Assembly (NCBI GenBank): GCA_030429565.1
Contig: JAUIFE010000015.1
Location: 62,001-126,000 of the forward strand
Origin: Holophagae bacterium
Lineage (GTDB): Bacteria > Acidobacteriota > Holophagae > Acanthopleuribacterales > Acanthopleuribacteraceae
Length of the DNA: 64,000 nucleotides
Direction: 5' to 3'
Shown here: positions 8,872 to 18,906 of the stretch, piece after piece
Position numbering within the stretch: the stretch's first letter is position 1
How the letters are laid out: the number at the start of each line of letters is the position of its first letter
The notes under the pieces: model-generated
Told to the model about the DNA's origin: nothing
Seen by the model: only the letters and a program-made list of their open reading frames with translations
The model's database searches: none
Position numbers and translations under genes: made by a program

Positions 8872-9735
8872 ATGCCATTCGCTTTTACCTGCGCAGTCTT
8901 TTTTGCCGGCACATCGTGGCTGTTTCAGCTACCCAGCACCGATATCTTCACGGCTAACCTAAAGGTCACCGAAGACAAAATCATGGTTACCGAGCTCAAG
9001 AACCTGACCGACAATGACCGCTACGATAACCAACCGTTTTACTTGGACGATGAAACCATGGCGTTTTCGATGGATAGCGGCCAAGGCGCCACCGATATCG
9101 CCATTCACGATTTCAAACAGGGTCAAACCAAAGTGTTGCGCGAAACCAAGGAAAGTGAGTTCAGCCCAACGCTGACCCCGGACGGCAAACATTTGTCGTG
9201 CATTCGCGTGGAAGAAGGCGGCTTACAACGACTTTGGCAATTTCCGCGCGACGGCGGCGAACCGTCTCTGCTCAACGCCGACTTAACCACGGTGGGTTAT
9301 CACACCTGGCTGGACAAAAACTCACTGGCATTGTTTTTGGTAGGCGAACCGCACCGGCTCGTGCGCGTTTCACCGCCAGGCGCCGGCCCGACGACACTGG
9401 CCGCCGACATTGATCGTGGCCTGACCCGTATTCCCGACAGCCAAAGCGTTGCCTTTATCAAACGCAAGGGCGAGCAAATGTTCCTGGCCACCCTGGCGCC
9501 GGGCGAAAGCGAACCGACCTTGGTCACACCCACCATCAACAATCGCGTCGACATGGTTTGGCTCAGCCGCGACCGCGTGCTAATGGCTGACGGCGCTGTG
9601 ATTTACCAATTTGTGCTCAAAAAAAGCAAGCAGTGGGAGAAAGTCGCCGATCTATCTAAAGAAGGCCCGACCCAAATTACCCGTCTCGCCGTTAACCCCG
9701 CCCGCACACGCATCGCGCTGGTCAACAACCAATGA
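8872..9735 (+). CDS. Exported TolB-like beta-propeller protein
   Basis: A 287-residue protein with an N-terminal hydrophobic segment (about residues 3-20) that should act as a signal peptide. It then shows repeated WD40-like beta-propeller (PD40) strands. The blades are marked by SEFSPTLTPDGKHLSCIRVEEGG, DGGEPSLLNAD, LTRIPDSQSVAFIKRKG and ITRLAVNPARTRIALV. It resembles the propeller half of TolB-type and prolyl-oligopeptidase-type proteins but has no catalytic domain. A binding or scaffolding role in the periplasm is likely, with partner unknown. The gene is followed 54 bp later by a methyltransferase. Confidence 0.8.
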   Translation: MPFAFTCAVFFAGTSWLFQLPSTDIFTANLKVTEDKIMVTELKNLTDNDRYDNQPFYLDDETMAFSMDSGQGATDIAIHDFKQGQTKVLRETKESEFSPTLTPDGKHLSCIRVEEGGLQRLWQFPRDGGEPSLLNADLTTVGYHTWLDKNSLALFLVGEPHRLVRVSPPGAGPTTLAADIDRGLTRIPDSQSVAFIKRKGEQMFLATLAPGESEPTLVTPTINNRVDMVWLSRDRVLMADGAVIYQFVLKKSKQWEKVADLSKEGPTQITRLAVNPARTRIALVNNQ

Positions 9736-9789
9736 AAGCCCTGATCCCGGCAGGAACGCCCTAAGTTCGCTGCACGCAAGGAGCTGCCT

Positions 9790-10599
9790 TTGGACCGCAT
9801 GACATCCCACACCGCAAGTCAAGACGCGCTTCACGAACTTTCCGCCTCGGACTACGCTTGCTACCGCGTTGGTTTTCCAGAACGAACCTTTCAAACCCTG
9901 GCCCAGCACGGCATCGGCGCGGCCGAGGACCGTATTTTGGATTTCGGTCTGGGCACGGGCACCTTGGCACGTGGTTTTGCCGTACGCGGCTGTGCGGTCA
10001 CGGCGCTGGAACAGACTCCGGAACAAATTGCGGCGGCCAAAAACATCGCCGAGTTCGAAGGCCTTGACATCGAGTGGGTGCTGGGTCGCGCCGAGCAAAC
10101 CTGTCTGCCCGGCAACCAGTACGATGCGGTCACGGCGGGCCAATGTTGGCACTGGTTTGATCGCCCACGCGTGGCGCAAGAGGTGTACCGCCTCCTCAAG
10201 CCGAGTGGTCAACTGGCGATTATCCATTTCGATTGGCTGAACATCCCCGGCAGTGTTGCCGAAGCCAGCGAGCAACTCATGGACGCCTTTAACCCACTCA
10301 GTGCCAAACCGCACCTCAAATACGGCAACGGGGTCGGCATCTACCCGGCGTGGACGCTCGATGTTAACCAAGCGGGCTTTGAGTACATTCAAACGTTTTC
10401 GTTTGATGTGGTGGTGCCCTACACGCCGCAAGCTTGGCGCGGTCGGGTGCGCGCACACCAGGCATTGAGCGGTAAAATGACAACCGAACAAATCCTGCGC
10501 TTTGATCTAGCGCTCAAAGGCTTGCTCGAGATTAAGTACAACGATGAAATGTTGGAAATCCCCCATCGCGTCTGGGGTTTGGTGTGCGTCAAGACCTGA
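9790..10599 (+). CDS. Class I SAM-dependent methyltransferase
   Basis: A 269-residue Rossmann-fold methyltransferase. Motif I is ILDFGLGTGTLA at residues 49-60. The acidic end of strand 2 is ALEQTPEQI, and AVTAGQCWHWFDRPRVAQEVYRLLKPSGQLAI covers motifs IV to VI. The QCWHWFD segment is typical of the methyltransferase-11 group that includes UbiE-like and trans-aconitate methyltransferase-like enzymes. The substrate is not evident. A TTG at 9790 preceded by AAGGAG at a 6-bp distance is taken as start. The ATG at 9799 is the alternative and would leave a longer spacing. Confidence 0.87.
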   Translation: MDRMTSHTASQDALHELSASDYACYRVGFPERTFQTLAQHGIGAAEDRILDFGLGTGTLARGFAVRGCAVTALEQTPEQIAAAKNIAEFEGLDIEWVLGRAEQTCLPGNQYDAVTAGQCWHWFDRPRVAQEVYRLLKPSGQLAIIHFDWLNIPGSVAEASEQLMDAFNPLSAKPHLKYGNGVGIYPAWTLDVNQAGFEYIQTFSFDVVVPYTPQAWRGRVRAHQALSGKMTTEQILRFDLALKGLLEIKYNDEMLEIPHRVWGLVCVKT

Positions 10600-10778
10600 G
10601 CAATCGGCCGTGCGGAACAGCCCACGCGGGTCATGCCGGCGGGCCGACCCACCTGAGGAAACTGACGGTTCTCGCGGCCCTCAAATTCTGCTAAAACGCT
10701 AGGCATCTTCACGTTTTCCGAGTTACCAGCGACGCGTGGGAACCCAGGGTTCCGCTATCGATAAAGAGAGGTCCGGCG

Positions 10779-13022
10779 ATGGATCGTAGACAATTTTTGC
10801 GCGCCAGTGCGGCGGCGGCGGGCGGCGTCCTGTTCAGCGTATCGCTGACGCGTTGTAGCGGCGAGAAACCGAGCTTTGACGGCTACTTGGAGCAAATCGG
10901 CATCGGTGCGTTTGTCTGGTTAAAGCTAGACGGCGATATCGAAATCATGATCCCCAAACCCGAAATGGGGCAAGGCGTGCGTCAGGCATTGGCGATGCTG
11001 GTTGCGGAAGAACTGAATGCCGACTGGAATCGCGTCCACTTGAAACAAGCGAATTTGGACGCCCGTTTTGGCGACCAGCAAGTCAGCGGCAGCTATAGCA
11101 TCATTGCCCTATGGGAACCGATGCGCCAAGCGGGCGCCGCGGTAAGGGAATTGCTGTGTGAAGCGGCGGCAAAAAAGTGGCGAGTGAAACGCACCATGGT
11201 TGAAATCAAGGACCACCGCTTAATCCAGCGCGGCAAGCCAGGCACCACCCTGGACTTTGCCGACGTGGCGATGGACACCTTGTCCCTGACCCTACCAAGC
11301 AAAGTCCAGCTCAAAGACCCGGCCGATTTCACCTTAATCGGTACAACACCGGTCAACAAGGATCACGAGGACTTGGTACGCGGACAGCCGATGTTCACCA
11401 ACGATCAGACCGACCATCATGATCGCGTTGCCGTCATTGTGCGCTGCCCATTTCTCAACGGTCGCTACGAGAAGCACACACCGCTCGATCCAAACAAACA
11501 CCCCAACGTCATTAAGGTGCTGCCGCTGGCGGCCAGACCGGCGCCGGCGCAAACCTATCCGGGCGTTGCGATTGTGGCCTACAACACGCACGCCGCGATG
11601 AAAGCGGCGAAATCGCTAAAAATCGTTTGGAAGCAGACCAGCAAAGAAAACAGCCGCGATCTGTTTACGCAAGCTTCGGCAGCGGCGGCGGCCAAAGAAG
11701 TATTTGTCCAGGGCGATCCGGCGGCGGTTTTCGCCAAGACGGCGCCGACGGTACAGGCCTCGTACCAACTGCCGTTTTTAGCCCACGCCCCCATGGAACC
11801 CATGACCTGCCGGGTCGAGTTTTTCGAAGAGCAGGTGGTAATTTGGGCGCCGACGCAGTCGCCGGCATGGGCAACCCAAGCGGTGGCCGACTTACTCAGC
11901 ATCGAGCCCGAAAAGGTCAAAATTAACGTCATGCGCATGGGCGGCGCGTTTGGACGGCGCGTCAACCCGGATTTCGTGTTGGAGGCAGCGGCCATTGCCA
12001 AACACTTCAACGAGCCGGTTACCCTGTTGTGGACACGCGAAGACGACATGCGCTTCGGTTTTTTCCGGCCGGCCAATGTGCACCAACTGAAAGCAACCCT
12101 GGACGAGGCGGGCATGCCACTGGCGCTGGAACACCATCTCTTCTCGAGTTCCATTACCAGCACCTACAACGGCGTCGGCCATGAAACGGCGCACGTCAAC
12201 GAATCACGCGGCGGCGCCATGGATATGCCTTATGCGGTTGCCGCCTCACGGTTCCTGTTCACGGAACTGCAAACCGAGGTACGCCAAGGCTGGTGGCGAG
12301 CGGTGGAGTACGGTTACAACATCTTCGCCATCGAGTGTTTTATCGATGAAATGGCGGCGGCCGCCAACCAGGACCCACTGGCATTCCGGCTCAAACTCCT
12401 GGCCGGGCGTGCAACCTTCCAGCCCAAAAAGGACCAACCGCACCAGGTCGAGCCAAAGCGCCTTGCAGCGGTGCTGTCGTTGGCGGCCGAAAAAGCCGGC
12501 TACGTTTCCAAACAAAAGACGCGCGGCGCAAACAACCAACAAGCAGCCGATGAAACGACAACCCCGGCGACGGTGCGAACCGGAACGGGGTTTGCCGGTT
12601 GCTGGTTTTATACCAGCCGTACCTATGTCGGCCTCGCGGTGACGGTGACCGTGGATCCTTCAGACAATATTCGTGTCACCCAAATTCAGGCGGCGGTTGA
12701 CTGCGGCGTGGTGATTGACCCGGACAGCGTCAAGGCTCAAGTTGAAGGCTCACTGGTGTACGGTCTTTCGGCCGCGCTCTACGGTGAAATCACGGTGGTG
12801 GACGGTCGCGTCCAGCAAAGCAACTTCGACGACTATCCAGTTTTGCGCATGCGCGACATGCCGGCAATCGAGGTCCACCTCGTACCGTCCAGCGCCGCGC
12901 CGGGCGGCATCGGCGAGCCGGCACTACCACCGTTAGCACCGGCTTTGTGTAACGCGGTATATGCAGCGAGCGGCCGGCGCATCCGCAGCTTGCCACTGCA
13001 GAAAAAGGAAAATCCAAGCTGA
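10779..13022 (+). CDS. Molybdenum hydroxylase large subunit, isoquinoline 1-oxidoreductase beta-like
   Basis: A 747-residue xanthine dehydrogenase/aldehyde oxidase-family subunit that should bind a molybdopterin cofactor. The N-terminus MDRRQFLRASAAAAGG is a twin-arginine export signal. Characteristic segments include PEMGQGVRQALAMLVAEEL, EPMTCRVEF, WAPTQSPAWATQAV, the cofactor motif MRMGGAFGRRV and the C-terminal GGIGEPALPPLAPALCNAVY, which carries the active-site Glu region. Such subunits normally pair with a small 2Fe-2S subunit (IorA-type) and often a cytochrome c, but neither is adjacent. The next gene downstream is a convergent kinase. A good AGAGAGG site precedes the ATG. The substrate is unknown. 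Confidence 0.9.
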   Translation: MDRRQFLRASAAAAGGVLFSVSLTRCSGEKPSFDGYLEQIGIGAFVWLKLDGDIEIMIPKPEMGQGVRQALAMLVAEELNADWNRVHLKQANLDARFGDQQVSGSYSIIALWEPMRQAGAAVRELLCEAAAKKWRVKRTMVEIKDHRLIQRGKPGTTLDFADVAMDTLSLTLPSKVQLKDPADFTLIGTTPVNKDHEDLVRGQPMFTNDQTDHHDRVAVIVRCPFLNGRYEKHTPLDPNKHPNVIKVLPLAARPAPAQTYPGVAIVAYNTHAAMKAAKSLKIVWKQTSKENSRDLFTQASAAAAAKEVFVQGDPAAVFAKTAPTVQASYQLPFLAHAPMEPMTCRVEFFEEQVVIWAPTQSPAWATQAVADLLSIEPEKVKINVMRMGGAFGRRVNPDFVLEAAAIAKHFNEPVTLLWTREDDMRFGFFRPANVHQLKATLDEAGMPLALEHHLFSSSITSTYNGVGHETAHVNESRGGAMDMPYAVAASRFLFTELQTEVRQGWWRAVEYGYNIFAIECFIDEMAAAANQDPLAFRLKLLAGRATFQPKKDQPHQVEPKRLAAVLSLAAEKAGYVSKQKTRGANNQQAADETTTPATVRTGTGFAGCWFYTSRTYVGLAVTVTVDPSDNIRVTQIQAAVDCGVVIDPDSVKAQVEGSLVYGLSAALYGEITVVDGRVQQSNFDDYPVLRMRDMPAIEVHLVPSSAAPGGIGEPALPPLAPALCNAVYAASGRRIRSLPLQKKENPS

Positions 13023-13077
13023 GCCGTTCTTGTGGGCGTACGCGCCCCATGCGCGGGGTGGCGAACGGCGACAGGAA

Positions 13078-16000
13078 TTAGCGGGCGACACCCACGAAAA
13101 GCTTCAAGGCTTCCATAAGCTCTTTGGTTTGGATCGGTTTACTCAGATAGTGATCCATACCCGCTTCCAAGCATCGCTCGCGGTCGCCGGCCATGGCGTT
13201 GGCGGTCATGGCGATTATGGCGCGACGCTGACCCAGGCCTTCCTCTTCCTCGCGACGCCGAATCTCGCGGGTGGCCTCAAAGCCGTCCATTTCCGGCATT
13301 TGACAGTCCATCAAAATCACGTCGTAAGGCATTTGTTCAATGGCACCGACGGCTTCTTTGCCGTTGGCGGCCACATCGCAAAAATAACCCAGCTTTTCCA
13401 TCAACCGAACAGCGACCTTTTGGTTCACGATATTGTCTTCGACAACCAAAACCCGATGCTTGGAACGGCTCATTTCGCGCAGGGTGTGCTGGGTGACCAG
13501 CTCGTTGGTCTCGCCGCCTTTTTCCAAGCCCATAATCGTGCTAATCGCGTCGTATAACTGGCTGAGCTTGACGGGTTTGGTCAGGTAACCACTGATGCCG
13601 ATTTCCAGCATTTTGGCGGCGTCACCGCGACAAGGAACCGAGGTTAACAAGAGGATGGGAAGCTTGCCCAAAACGGGCTGTTTCTTGATTTCAATGGCCA
13701 ACTGCCCGCCGTCACTGTCGGCTAAGAAAAAGTCGATAATCACCATGTCGAAGGGATTGCTGCCGGAGGCGGCCCGCGTCAGCAGGTCGTAGGCCTCATT
13801 AGCACGGTGCGCTTCGTGGACGACACAACCACTGTGCTCCAATTGATCGCGCAAGATCAAGCGGTTGGTGGCATTGGTATCGACCACCAAGATACGCAAG
13901 CCCTTGAGATCGCCGGCCGGCAGGAACACCTGCTGCCCGGCGCCGGCGGGTCGACCGAACTCGGCGGAGAAGGAGAAGGTAGCGCCTTTGCCTTCCTCGG
14001 AATTGACCCAAATCTGGCCACCCATGGCTTCGGTTAACTGCTTGCAGATGGCCAAGCCCAAGCCAGTACCGCCGTATTTGCGGGTGGTTGAGGCATCGAC
14101 CTGCGAGAAGGGACGGAACAAACGGTTAGTCCGATCCTTGGGAATCCCAATACCGGTGTCGGTCACATCGAACTGTAACGTGTAGTGACCACCCTTCTCA
14201 TGACGCAGGTACACTTTGACAAAAACTTCACCCTGATGGGTGAACTTGATGGCGTTGTTCACCAGGTTGAGCAAAATCTGGCGCAAGCGACCGGGGTCAC
14301 CCATCACGCGCTGAGGCACGTTGTGGCTGACCATCATGACCATTTCCAAACCTTTTTCTTGGGCGTTGCGGCCCAACAGGTCGCCGATCTCTTCGACACA
14401 GGAACGCACGTCGAATTCGATGATCTCCAGCTCCAACTTGCCAGACTCAATTTTCGAGAAGTCGAGCAGGTCGTTAATCAAGGTTAACAAGGCTTCTGCC
14501 GACCGGCGTACAATTCGGGCGGATTCACGCTGCTCGCGGGTCAGCTCGGTATCCAGCAACAAACCGGACATGCCGATAATGCCGTTCATGGGCGTGCGAA
14601 TTTCGTGGCTCATGTTGGCCAAGAACTGGCTTTTGGCAGTAGCCGCGGCAAGGGCTTTTTCTTTTTCGGCTTCGAGTTCTTTGGCGTGCAAACGCCGCTC
14701 GGTAATGTCGCGAACAACGACAACCCAACCCAGAACTTGATCCTCACCGGTTCGAATTTGCGAGGCATTTTCTTCGACAAAGGTCCAGCGGTCACCGGAA
14801 TGAAGCAATAAGGCTTCCTGGTTACCCCGCGTTTCTTGACCGGCCCCGCCCAGCAAAATCGGTTCTTGCAAACGTTCATCGATGAGCCGCAGGATTTTAT
14901 CAATCGGACGATCCACGGCCTCATCGCCGGGCACGCCCAGCAAGCGTTCAGCTTGCATGTTCATAAACGTAATGACACCGTCGGTGTCGGTGGTAATCAC
15001 CGCATCACCAATACTGGCCAAGGTCACACTCAACCACTGTGACTGTTTCTGTAACTCTTCCTGCGCCTCGCGCTCCTTGGTGATGTCCTTGGCAAGACAC
15101 ACAAAACCCTGGATATCCATTTGATCGTCGGACAGGAACGAACTGGAAAAACGGACCGGGATAATTTTGCCGTCTTTGGTTTTAAAGAGGTTCTCCTCGG
15201 TACCGTCCTCGTTGCGACGGAAGAAGCCCTGAACCTTGGGCGTGCGCATTTTCGTGTAAATGTCGGTAACGGCCCGGCCGATCAGTTCCGATTCGTCATA
15301 ACCCAACATGGTACAAATTGAATCGTTAACCCAGCGGATATAGCCGTCGGGCGAGACAATTAACAAACCTTCGCCCAGGCTGTTGACGATGTTGAGCGCG
15401 TCAACGGCCTCGCGTACGCGCAGGCTGAGCTGAGCAACGGATTGGGTAATGCGCGGCAGCTCGTGCAGGTGTTCGACAGCCCGCAAATCAGCCAAGTCCC
15501 CGGAACTGGACATGGGCAACTGCTGCCGGACCCGAGCAAATTCCATGAGGATGCGTTCTTCAAATTGGTGCAATAAAAACCAGCCGGCGCCAACCAGTAA
15601 CAAGGCAAAGACGACAATCGCGACCATTAAAGGCCATAAGCGCTGGTTGAGGCCGAGTACGCCGGCGGCGTGCTCGCGGGTGTTGCTAATAACGGCTTTG
15701 TAGACGTCGAAGTTCACTTCATTGACCAGTTCGGCCAGCTCTTCCCGGTACTTGGCCGAATCGCGCGGTTGATCGACCAACTTCTTGAGTTCGGTCAACT
15801 GCTGCCCAATCAGGGCGGCGGCGGCCTTGGCGTCGTCGTTGCCTTCTTTATTGACAATCTCGCGCCAGGCAATGAAGGCGTCGTAGGTGCGCTTGTAACG
15901 CAGTTCCTGATCGCCGGCATTGAGCGAAGGCACGTGCAAAACCCAGTAGTTGAGCTGAAGCAAAAATTCATTGCCACCCGACATGACCGCCTGGCCATGT

Positions 16001-16131
16001 TTCCAATCATTCTCCCACTGCCCCAGCTTGTTCTGTTGACGATGCTGCAGGAGCCAAACAAACAGAACCAGCAAAAGCAGTAGGAATACAAAGGAGCCGA
16101 GCAAGATACGGGGTAACCAACGAATTTTCAT
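13078..16131 (-). CDS. Hybrid sensor histidine kinase with PAS and receiver domains
   Basis: A 1017-residue membrane sensor. In order it has a transmembrane helix (8-28), a helical extracytoplasmic sensor, a second helix (about 168-190), two PAS domains (about 250-480), and HisKA with the phospho-acceptor in FLANMSHEIRTPMNG. Next come the HATPase_c domain with NAIKFTHQG, DTGIGIPKD and GGTGLGLAI, and two receiver domains. The phospho-acceptor aspartates are in DMVIIDFF and DVILMDCQMPEMDG. This is the BarA/TodS-like phosphorelay architecture. No histidine phosphotransfer domain is present, so a separate Hpt or response regulator must take the phosphate. The HD-GYP gene lies 40 bp upstream on the same strand and may be co-transcribed. 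Confidence 0.93.
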   Translation of the reverse strand: MKIRWLPRILLGSFVFLLLLLVLFVWLLQHRQQNKLGQWENDWKHGQAVMSGGNEFLLQLNYWVLHVPSLNAGDQELRYKRTYDAFIAWREIVNKEGNDDAKAAAALIGQQLTELKKLVDQPRDSAKYREELAELVNEVNFDVYKAVISNTREHAAGVLGLNQRLWPLMVAIVVFALLLVGAGWFLLHQFEERILMEFARVRQQLPMSSSGDLADLRAVEHLHELPRITQSVAQLSLRVREAVDALNIVNSLGEGLLIVSPDGYIRWVNDSICTMLGYDESELIGRAVTDIYTKMRTPKVQGFFRRNEDGTEENLFKTKDGKIIPVRFSSSFLSDDQMDIQGFVCLAKDITKEREAQEELQKQSQWLSVTLASIGDAVITTDTDGVITFMNMQAERLLGVPGDEAVDRPIDKILRLIDERLQEPILLGGAGQETRGNQEALLLHSGDRWTFVEENASQIRTGEDQVLGWVVVVRDITERRLHAKELEAEKEKALAAATAKSQFLANMSHEIRTPMNGIIGMSGLLLDTELTREQRESARIVRRSAEALLTLINDLLDFSKIESGKLELEIIEFDVRSCVEEIGDLLGRNAQEKGLEMVMMVSHNVPQRVMGDPGRLRQILLNLVNNAIKFTHQGEVFVKVYLRHEKGGHYTLQFDVTDTGIGIPKDRTNRLFRPFSQVDASTTRKYGGTGLGLAICKQLTEAMGGQIWVNSEEGKGATFSFSAEFGRPAGAGQQVFLPAGDLKGLRILVVDTNATNRLILRDQLEHSGCVVHEAHRANEAYDLLTRAASGSNPFDMVIIDFFLADSDGGQLAIEIKKQPVLGKLPILLLTSVPCRGDAAKMLEIGISGYLTKPVKLSQLYDAISTIMGLEKGGETNELVTQHTLREMSRSKHRVLVVEDNIVNQKVAVRLMEKLGYFCDVAANGKEAVGAIEQMPYDVILMDCQMPEMDGFEATREIRRREEEEGLGQRRAIIAMTANAMAGDRERCLEAGMDHYLSKPIQTKELMEALKLFVGVAR

Positions 16132-16171
16132 AAACCTTCACACATCGTCAAGTATGGATAAACATCTCTAT

Positions 16172-17368
16172 TCAAGCAGATTTATGCCCGTACTTGGCTA
16201 AAATATCGAGAGGATTGAAGTTGGTGTCTTCGAGCGTCATCGGCGTCACGATCCGACGTTCGAGATTTTCTTCACCCACGGCCTCACCAACTTGCGCGGG
16301 CAACGGTTGATCGCGAAAGGTCCCATCCAACTGGGTTAGAATGAGAATCTTGGGTTCTTCGGGTTCGGTGTGGTTGGGTTCAAAGGCCACCGCCATTTCA
16401 CCGGAATCCAGCATGAGAATGGTTCCCGGCGGATAAGGCCCCAGACAATCGACCAGCCATTTAAAGGCTTTGGCGTCGTAAAGGCGGCCGACCTGTTCTT
16501 TGAGCTCGCCCAAAGCGGCGCGAGGATCGACGGGTCGATTGGCGCCGTCGCGATGGATCATGGCGTCATAGGCATTGAGCACTCCGGCCAATTTCCCGTA
16601 GAAAGAGATTTCATCGCCTTTGAGCCCACGCGGATAACCGGAACCGTCGAGGTACTCGTGGTGCTGACCGACAAAGTCGGTAATCACAGCAGGCACATTT
16701 TTCATTTTCGCAAGGTAGGCCAAACCCCGGTCGACATGCTGGCGCAGGTGTTCTTGTTCAGAACGCGACAAACGCCCTTTTTTGTTGATGATTTCCTTGG
16801 GCAACATACATTTGCCAATGTCGTGCAACAGCGCCGCTTTGCCCAAATTAAGCAGGGCCACCTCGTCCAGTTGCATGGACTTGCCGACAAACAGCGCCAA
16901 TATCGATAAGTTGACACAGTGATCAAAAACAATCTCATTGGCGTTGCGCAACACGGAAACACAGAGCATGGACTGCGGGTCTTCGAAAATTTGGTCCATT
17001 AACAAGCCGACTTGTTGGTCGGCCTGCTCCTCGGTAATCATTTTGCCGGCGCGAATTTCTTCCATCAGCTCCGCGGTTTGCTGAAACACCATGGTTTGAA
17101 TCTGCGATGCTTGTTCGGCTTGCCGTTGAATAGCGGCGCCGGAGCCGGCGGCGGGTAAGTCGCCGCGCGCACTATCGAGGGCAATCTCAACGTCGACACC
17201 GCGATCGAGATCAATCACCAAATCGGTCACACTGGCTTTGCGCAATTTGTCAATGGTCCGCTGGTTTTGGATGCTCTTCCGAAAAAAAGGCAAACTGATC
17301 CAGCTACGGTTGGTAGAAACCACGTACATGCCCGGGCGCAACTGATCAATGGTAATTTTTTTTTGCAT
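16172..17368 (-). CDS. HD-GYP domain protein, probable cyclic di-GMP phosphodiesterase
   Basis: A 398-residue cytoplasmic protein. Residues 1 to about 130 match the DUF3391 region that often precedes HD-GYP domains (ITIDQLRPGMYVVSTNRSWISL). The HD-GYP domain contains LLHDIGKCMLPKEI for the HD metal site, HHEYLDGSGYPRGLKGDEIS for the GYP signature, and AGVLNAYDAM. With the metal ligands and GYP loop intact, hydrolysis of cyclic di-GMP is the likely activity. It is the first gene of a possible two-gene unit with the hybrid kinase, which would link a phosphorelay to cyclic di-GMP turnover. The C-terminal 60 residues are variable. Confidence 0.9.
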   Translation of the reverse strand: MQKKITIDQLRPGMYVVSTNRSWISLPFFRKSIQNQRTIDKLRKASVTDLVIDLDRGVDVEIALDSARGDLPAAGSGAAIQRQAEQASQIQTMVFQQTAELMEEIRAGKMITEEQADQQVGLLMDQIFEDPQSMLCVSVLRNANEIVFDHCVNLSILALFVGKSMQLDEVALLNLGKAALLHDIGKCMLPKEIINKKGRLSRSEQEHLRQHVDRGLAYLAKMKNVPAVITDFVGQHHEYLDGSGYPRGLKGDEISFYGKLAGVLNAYDAMIHRDGANRPVDPRAALGELKEQVGRLYDAKAFKWLVDCLGPYPPGTILMLDSGEMAVAFEPNHTEPEEPKILILTQLDGTFRDQPLPAQVGEAVGEENLERRIVTPMTLEDTNFNPLDILAKYGHKSA

Positions 17369-17794
17369 CGGGTCTCTGTTCCCTTACTGAGCAAATAAGG
17401 TGGTGGAAGGCGACTGCCGGAAGGACTCCGGTCGTTCAAAGCCATTTGTCGCAAACCGACACAACGACCAACCAGGAATACCGCCACAGAAGGGGAGGAG
17501 GGTAACCCATGGAAAATGGCTGTCTCGAACCAAGGACAAACGATAATAGACGAGATTTTGTTATTGTAGCATCTCGGCTGAAGATTCGCGACGGCGATCA
17601 ACAGCCAAAAGATTGAAAACGAAGGCCGGTTGCGCGCTTCCTTCGAGGGATTAACACGAGGGCCGAGGCCAAAGCCGTCAAGAAAAGCAAGGCGTGGGCG
17701 AAAGCGTTGCAGCGCGGGTCAAAATTGTTTTGCCAGGGGCAAGCGGACGCTGTTAGATTACCTGCGAAACAATTCACCGCCAAGGAAACCCACC

Positions 17795-18538
17795 ATGCAA
17801 AAACGCCACGAACGCATCTTCAGCCCCCAACTCGGCGGCGCCATGCACCTTTGGTGCTTCGGCCACTGGGGCAAACCGGTTTTGGTTTTTCCATCCGCCG
17901 CCGGCTTCGCCCACGAGTGGGACGCGCAAGGCATGATCGACGCCCTCGCCCCTTTGATTTACCAAGGCAAAATTAAGCTGTACTGTCCCGAAAGCAATAT
18001 CAGTCGCAGTTGGACGAACAAACAGGCGCCGATGGGCGAACGCATTGAGAACCACAAGCGTTACGAGGCGTTTATCATGCAGACCTTGGTACCCTGGATT
18101 CGCAACGACTGCCGTTCTGAATCCATTCGCCTGCACACGACCGGCACCAGCTTGGGTGGTTTCTTCGCCGGTTTGTTTGCCCTCAAGTACCCCGAGGTAT
18201 TTGATTATGCGCTGTGCATGAGCGGGCGTTACGACCTGACCGCGTTCACACAAGGCTTCAACAACAGCGATATTTACTTCAACAGCCCACTCGCATTTGT
18301 GCCGGGCTTGGAGGGTCAAGCGTTGCAGCGTGCACGTCAAACCCACCTCACACTGGTCTGCGGTCAGGGTGCTTGGGAAGAAGGCTGCATTGAAGAAACC
18401 ATTGCCTTGGGCCGCCTGTTACAAAACAAACAAATTCCTAACTTTATCGATATCTGGGGCCGCGACGTGGCCCACGATTGGAACTGGTGGCGCCGCCAAG
18501 TGGTTCACCATCTGGGCGGCTTGTACCAAAGCGCCTAA
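17795..18538 (+). CDS. Esterase-like alpha/beta hydrolase
   Basis: A 247-residue hydrolase resembling the COG4947 esterase group and distantly esterase D/PHB depolymerase. The nucleophile elbow is TTGTSLGGFFAGLFALKYP with Ser in GTSLG. The downstream DIWGRDVAHDWNWWRRQ probably carries the catalytic His. No signal peptide is visible, so it should be cytoplasmic. The ATG at 17795 is preferred because AAGGA lies just upstream and the family sequence begins there. The frame is open further upstream but reads as Arg-rich, non-homologous sequence. The gene is isolated. Its substrate is unknown. Confidence 0.85.
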   Translation: MQKRHERIFSPQLGGAMHLWCFGHWGKPVLVFPSAAGFAHEWDAQGMIDALAPLIYQGKIKLYCPESNISRSWTNKQAPMGERIENHKRYEAFIMQTLVPWIRNDCRSESIRLHTTGTSLGGFFAGLFALKYPEVFDYALCMSGRYDLTAFTQGFNNSDIYFNSPLAFVPGLEGQALQRARQTHLTLVCGQGAWEEGCIEETIALGRLLQNKQIPNFIDIWGRDVAHDWNWWRRQVVHHLGGLYQSA

Positions 18539-18906
18539 GCACCGTTCCCTTCCGCCGACGGGTATCGACGTAACACGCGCCGAGGCCCGCGGCGTACGGA
18601 CCCTTCTAACCAGAACTTCACCGCCGCGCCAATCCATGCCGTAGCGCGATGATCAGCGGCGCGATGCAGCTTTTAGGGCCCCCTATCTTGTGATATAAGG
18701 TTAGGTTTGCACTTCGCGAGCCGCGACGGTCACGTCTTGGCTCGGAGAAGATGCGCCCGGGACCCGACGTAACGGATCCCAACGGCATACCGCACCACAA
18801 CGCCGATTGGACGTCTCCCCCGCCGCGTTTGCTTCAAACCCGGCGCCTGCGCTTGCCGTTGCGACACCAAATCCGGGTTCTGTCACTTGATTAGGAGAGG
18901 GACGTC
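18539..18906. other. Intergenic region upstream of speA
   Basis: This 368-bp gap has no credible gene. A possible extended -10 (TG-A-TATAAG, with TATAAG at 18694-18699) lies about 200 bp before speA, but its -35 is poor. TAGGAGAGGGA just upstream of the speA ATG is a strong ribosome site. No riboswitch-like fold was recognised. Confidence 0.45.

Noticed and set aside
9652..10491. 279-codon minus-strand open frame
   Set aside because: It is antisense to the methyltransferase, whose motifs are intact on the plus strand.
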